Positions 60,157-64,000 of a stretch of 64,000 nt of DNA are shown in pieces. The position numbers and the translations under genes were made by a program. Source of the stretch: Platycnemis pennipes (Eukaryota; Arthropoda; Insecta; Odonata; Platycnemididae); the NCBI GenBank assembly GCA_933228895.1, contig OW121850.1, positions 29,521,773 through 29,585,772 on the forward strand, read 5' to 3'. The first letter of the stretch is position 1. Each line of letters begins with the position of its first letter. The notes beneath the pieces are model-generated. The model did not search any database and was not told where the DNA came from. It saw only the letters and a list, made by a program, of their open reading frames with translations.

Positions 60157-60921
60157 ACGCTAGCTGGCGTTTCTATTACGAATGTAACCACCGTCAGGCC
60201 TAACCTGCGTTAAGATGAACGTGTCGAAACGGTGAGTAACAATTTCATTCCTCGTCGACAGGCTACCCCGTGTAATCCATACTTCCCTCCTTCTTCCTCC
60301 ACCCCATTCACTAACATCTTTTGAACTTCACCAACGATATTCCTCCCCGATTGAGGAGAAATAGAACACTTCTGACGCAATCACGTCCGAAAGGAAAAGT
60401 CCCTATCGATGCAGTCTTCTTTTCATTCACATAACATCAATCTAAATAATTTGTATGACGTTAGGGCGTGTGGCAGGGGGATCTGGTACCATGCCAGGAA
60501 AAGGAGAGAAATTGAAGATGGGTTTTGGAAGTGTTTGGTTCGTTCTGCGCCGCGGTCATAAACAGTGGGAGAAAAAAACGAATATTCCAGCCCTCTCGTA
60601 TCCCAGTCTTTCTATTTTGTTCCATTCTGTCTCGAGGAACGCTCATTTTCATTTAGAAAGTGGGTTCAAACAACTCATTAATATTTTCGAGTTTCCATTA
60701 ACACCCACACCAGATTTTCAGGCGATTTTCCGTGTTTTAAGTTCCTTCACTGTATTTATTTATCATATCTGGAGACTTAGCCGTGCATTTCTTTTAGGGA
60801 AGATAACATTAAATTACCCGAGAATAGCACCTAATTTTGCAAACTATACGAAAGTTACATACGTGCATGATGACTGGCGGCAGATATTAACGAAAGATTA
60901 ATAATGATATGTTATTCAGGA

Positions 60922-61222
60922 ATGGGACCGACAGCTGAGGCCATTTGCGCCATTTGGGATAGGTGGGTAATTGGGTAATGGCAGGAGTTTTCAGGGAACA
61001 GAAGAAGGGTGGAGAGAAACCCGGCGTCGGCATTAACGACAGGCGCCAAGGGGACCACGGCTTAACGTCCCATCCGACGGACGGAGTACTGAACCTTAAA
61101 TGACCTCAACTACACACTCAAGTAGGGACCGGTTTGCTATTGAAAAATCCACCACTGCCGGGAATCGAACCCGGGCCCTCAGAAAGGGAGGCCAGTACCC
61201 TAGCCATCACTCCAACCCGATC
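60922..61222 (-). mobile_element. tRNA-derived SINE, best copy of a three-member family
   Basis: The minus strand starts in GGGTTGGAGTGATGGCTAGG, with an A-box-like TGGAGTGATGGCTA (61201-61214), followed by a B box GGTTCGATTCC (61161-61171) within GGCCCGGGTTCGATTCCCGG. The body contains TTCAGTACTCCGTCCGTCGG and ATGGGACGTTAAGCCGTGGT and ends near ATGGCCTCAGCTGTCGGTCC. Copies lie at 45975-46215 (+) and 48885-49150 (-, old). No flanking target duplication was identified. Confidence 0.75.
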
Positions 61223-64000
61223 TGGGAATGATTAATAATGTGAGCAGGAAAAGCTTAAGTAGACATTCGAACGATGGAACACAACACTTGGCCACGCGAA
61301 ATAAGTGAACACCTAAATTAACGAATTGGATGTTGTTACGTAAGCCCTGGTGGCGAAATGAACAATATAAGTAATGACTAATCATTCTTAGAGTAATTGC
61401 GCAAGGGTGCATGCATCAAGAGGCAAATTCCAGTCACCACGCTAAATTGCAGAGCTGATATGATCTTTTACTCTATTTCAAATTAGAGATCATTCCATTT
61501 CAATGGACTCCAGTGATATTTGAATTCCTGATTTAGGCATCATTTCAGGCGGGTATTTAGGCTGCTTCGAAGCTATGCTCATTACGCAACGCGCGGCATT
61601 TTATAAATACGTCCCTGCCAAAATTGCATTATAATTACATTTGCATATATTTAAACTTGTAGATGGATGCTTATATAAATAACTTAGTAGAATGATAATT
61701 TGGTCCTCTTTATCAAAATCGTAACACTGCTTAGGCGTCCAGTGTCGTTGCTTGGAGCGCAGGTTTCATAGCCCCTCCCCCTGACTCTAGCCTGTTGCAC
61801 CTATCAGTGGCACCCTGTTAGGAGGGTTTGTACACTGATAGAACAGACGCAATCGTGGCAGCTTATTCTTTTCCTTCATCTCTATAAAGAGTAACAACTA
61901 GGTGAGGAAAGAGTGCCTTCTCCTCAATCGACGACTTCCTCGCTCCGACAAATCCTGACGGAAGAGGATCACGCGACTCATTTCAGTTTCACAAAAGGAC
62001 CTTCGTCCTTCCCATTGGTAACCAATGTTCTTTTAATTCCTCAAGATAAAAAGCCACTTGAATAGCGACATTGGAAGCAATTACAAACTCATCGGACGTA
62101 GAAGGTTTCGCTGCATGAAAACAGCATTACGAAAGCGCTCGAATGTGCCGACAAGGCGAGTCACCCAGCAGCGTTTTGCTACTTGATTGCGATAAAATAC
62201 GAAAAGGGTACTTGTATCTCCAATTACCTTAATCGTAATAGCGCAATGCGGTCCATATCGGAGGAAGCCTCACGGATTTATCGCTTTTCAAGACCTTTAT
62301 TGCATCATTTTCGCCGATTTGCATAACGAGATCAGCAGGAGAACGGCGAATTACAATGAGTTGCACGTTGGGAGGTCACCCGGTGGGTCTCCGCTTGCAT
62401 TCTACGTACCCCCACTTGGGAGATGGGAGGGGTTTATCGCCTTGAAGGGGTGACTACGAATGGGAGAGGGAAGAAAGATAAAAGGGAAAAGAAAACGATA
62501 AAATACCTACTTAAAAGGATGCAAACAGTTTGGGGAAGAAAAAGTAAGTGGCCCAACAATTTGTACACGTCAGTAAATGACTCAACCTTCGACCATAAAG
62601 AAGGGAGAGGATTATTGTAATTAGCCATTCGAAAGCAGAGAAACATTGATGAGGCAATAATTATTTAGTATAACGGGTATTGAGATGTACCACCCTCCTG
62701 TGCACAATGAGGGACGAAAAAAAGCTTGAAATATGGCATGCACGAAAAAACGAAATACGAAAAAATAAAAAAGACATTGGCATACAAGAAAAAGACAAAA
62801 AACGATATTTTGACTAAGCGATGCAAAGTATAAAATAATAACACTAGAGGAATTCAGTCAAAAATACTTTTAAGATTAACCCCATTCAAAATCATTTAAT
62901 ATATTTCACATAAAATAGAGATAATTTATAAGAATAAAAACATAAATGGCTAATTTATAATAAATCTCTTCCAAAGAGCCTACTATGCATTTTAGAGAGT
63001 TCATTTTTAAACGATCATTTTTATGTTTCAAGAATATATTTAGAGTTATGTTCACTCTACTAGTCCTTTGACTTTATTTGATTATTGACTGAAACTGAAA
63101 AAAAAAATTCCAATGCATTTATCAAATCAATAGCTACGGCAAATTGTGGTGGTGAAATCATATTAGGTCAAATCAGAGGGAGGAATTAACCTGAAACTCA
63201 AGTGTGAAGGAAATGCGTCAGTCATGCCTTTCTCTCAGTCTCGAATGACATCTTTATGAGTTTTCGGTGGGACGTGCCCACAATGCATTGTCCATCCATC
63301 CATCCATTGCAATGGTCGTTGCCCTCACACACTTTGCTCACTCAAGACTTACCAAGTGGGCACGACCCCCGAAATCAATCCCACCCCATTGGCCCTCTCA
63401 ACAATGATCTCGTCTTTGGCTAAACTTCCAGACAATTTCGCGACACATCCTCCCGTTAAATAGGGTCATGACCCAATGCACATGCTCTCATCTCTGTTCA
63501 CTCGAAGAGGCCAAAGGAGTGAAGACATCATGGAATACTTAACAGTTCGATATTTCCTTTCGCGGCAGGTCAACTAAAAGCATCCCCATCTGAGAAAACT
63601 TGAACGAAAACCAGATAAAAGAAAAAAATGGAAAAAAAATATTTTTAAGCATGCTTCTATAAAACAATAAGAAAAAGCAATATCTTCACATCGTATTAAA
63701 ACAGAAAAAATAATATTTTCTCAAGTGAATTAAAGTTTAGCCTAGTACCTAATTAAATGCAAGTCAAGGAAATTATCCACACAATGAATTATTTGTGAAC
63801 ATTAATAGGAAGTAATTTTGGTTTCAACAACATAAGATATTTAAAGTTGTCTATTTATGCAAGGCCACAACGAAAATCATGGGGCGCTCTTCATATCCAA
63901 TACCAATATAAATTAATTTAATATAAAGATGTATATAATTTCTAGAAAATCTTTAAAGGAACTACAGTTAAGGAGCGAAATAAAATGAGAGCACCCCATG
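61223..64000. other. No gene recognised
   Basis: AT-rich DNA with small structured bits: a 9 bp-arm hairpin at 61801-61841 (CTATCAGTG / CACTGATAG) beside pyrimidine-rich CCCCTCCCCCTGACTC, a GC-richer patch at 62330-62460, an inverted repeat at 63269-63369 and a (CATC)n microsatellite at about 63292-63308. Frames at 62423-62646 overlap on both strands and are unrecognised. Confidence 0.5.
63269..63369. repeat. Inverted repeat around a (CATC)n microsatellite
   Basis: GGGACGTGCCCAC (63269-63281) and GTGGGCACGACCC (63356-63368) pair at 12 of 13 bases. Between them lie CAATGCATTG and CCATCCATCCATCCATTG. It may be a small foldback unit with a microsatellite loop. Confidence 0.4.

Larger units (their letters stand above)
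59036..60921. other. No gene supported; contains the longest open frames of the window
   Basis: A 179-codon + frame (59413-59952) overlaps a 159-codon - frame (59171-59650). A 148-codon + frame lies at 60455-60901. None resembles a known family; the - frame is leucine/phenylalanine/serine-rich because the + strand is purine-rich there. GATGTGAGTACG at about 59701 looks like a splice donor but has no recognised exon. Confidence 0.4.

Noticed and set aside
60455..60901. 148-codon frame as a gene
   Set aside because: No family resemblance or domain, and composition changes along its length.
61801..61841. Hairpin as a transcription terminator or miRNA precursor
   Set aside because: Only 9 bp arms with a 23 base loop; too weak to support either.

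Overview
This 64 kb window looks like AT-rich, repeat-dense, non-coding DNA from an animal genome, most likely an arthropod and probably an insect. The inference rests on the mix of degenerate endonuclease/reverse-transcriptase LINEs, Jockey-like LINE remnants, several tRNA-derived SINE families and many short inverted-repeat DNA elements. I see no intact protein-coding gene, rRNA gene, functional tRNA gene, CRISPR array or prokaryotic feature. Open reading frames are all short (the longest is 179 codons), usually overlap frames on the other strand, and none apart from transposon relics matches a family I recognise. I cannot name the species.

Layout. 0-8 kb: a Jockey/CR1-like LINE 3' remnant at the left edge, then unrecognised AT-rich sequence with small palindromes. 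8-19 kb: a 69 bp perfect-core hairpin element, LINE 3' tails on the minus strand (12.2 and 17.0 kb), a 184 bp terminal-inverted-repeat (TIR) element at 15.1 kb, a 19 bp tandem repeat at 16.7 kb and several GC-richer islands. 19-30 kb: a LINE endonuclease-domain relic (19.4-20.4 kb), LINE tails, an antisense RT fragment (26.0 kb), a 185 bp TIR element (27.8 kb), and the largest LINE relic (28.5-29.6 kb), holding RT and C-terminal motifs of a family whose 3' tail recurs across the window. 30-45 kb: SINE copies, a 715 bp TIR element (34.4-35.1 kb), a hAT-like 157 bp element with target duplication (39.0 kb), and two related ~530 bp TIR elements with poly-G tracts in direct orientation around a GC-rich 0.8 kb block (42.6-44.5 kb). 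45-64 kb: three copies of one SINE family, a SINE whose head resembles tRNA-Ser(GCT), a perfect 135 bp tandem duplication leading into a large foldback, a 130 bp tandem array abutting a DNA-transposon terminus and a LINE tail, and a SINE with a perfect 13 bp target-site duplication.

The elements do not form a pathway. The window is best read as an intergenic or intronic graveyard of mobile elements. The most useful items are the small, structurally well-defined elements with matched termini or target duplications, and a few repeated modules that I cannot assign. GC-rich islands without recognisable coding sequence may be regulatory DNA or unrecognised exons; sequence reading alone cannot decide.
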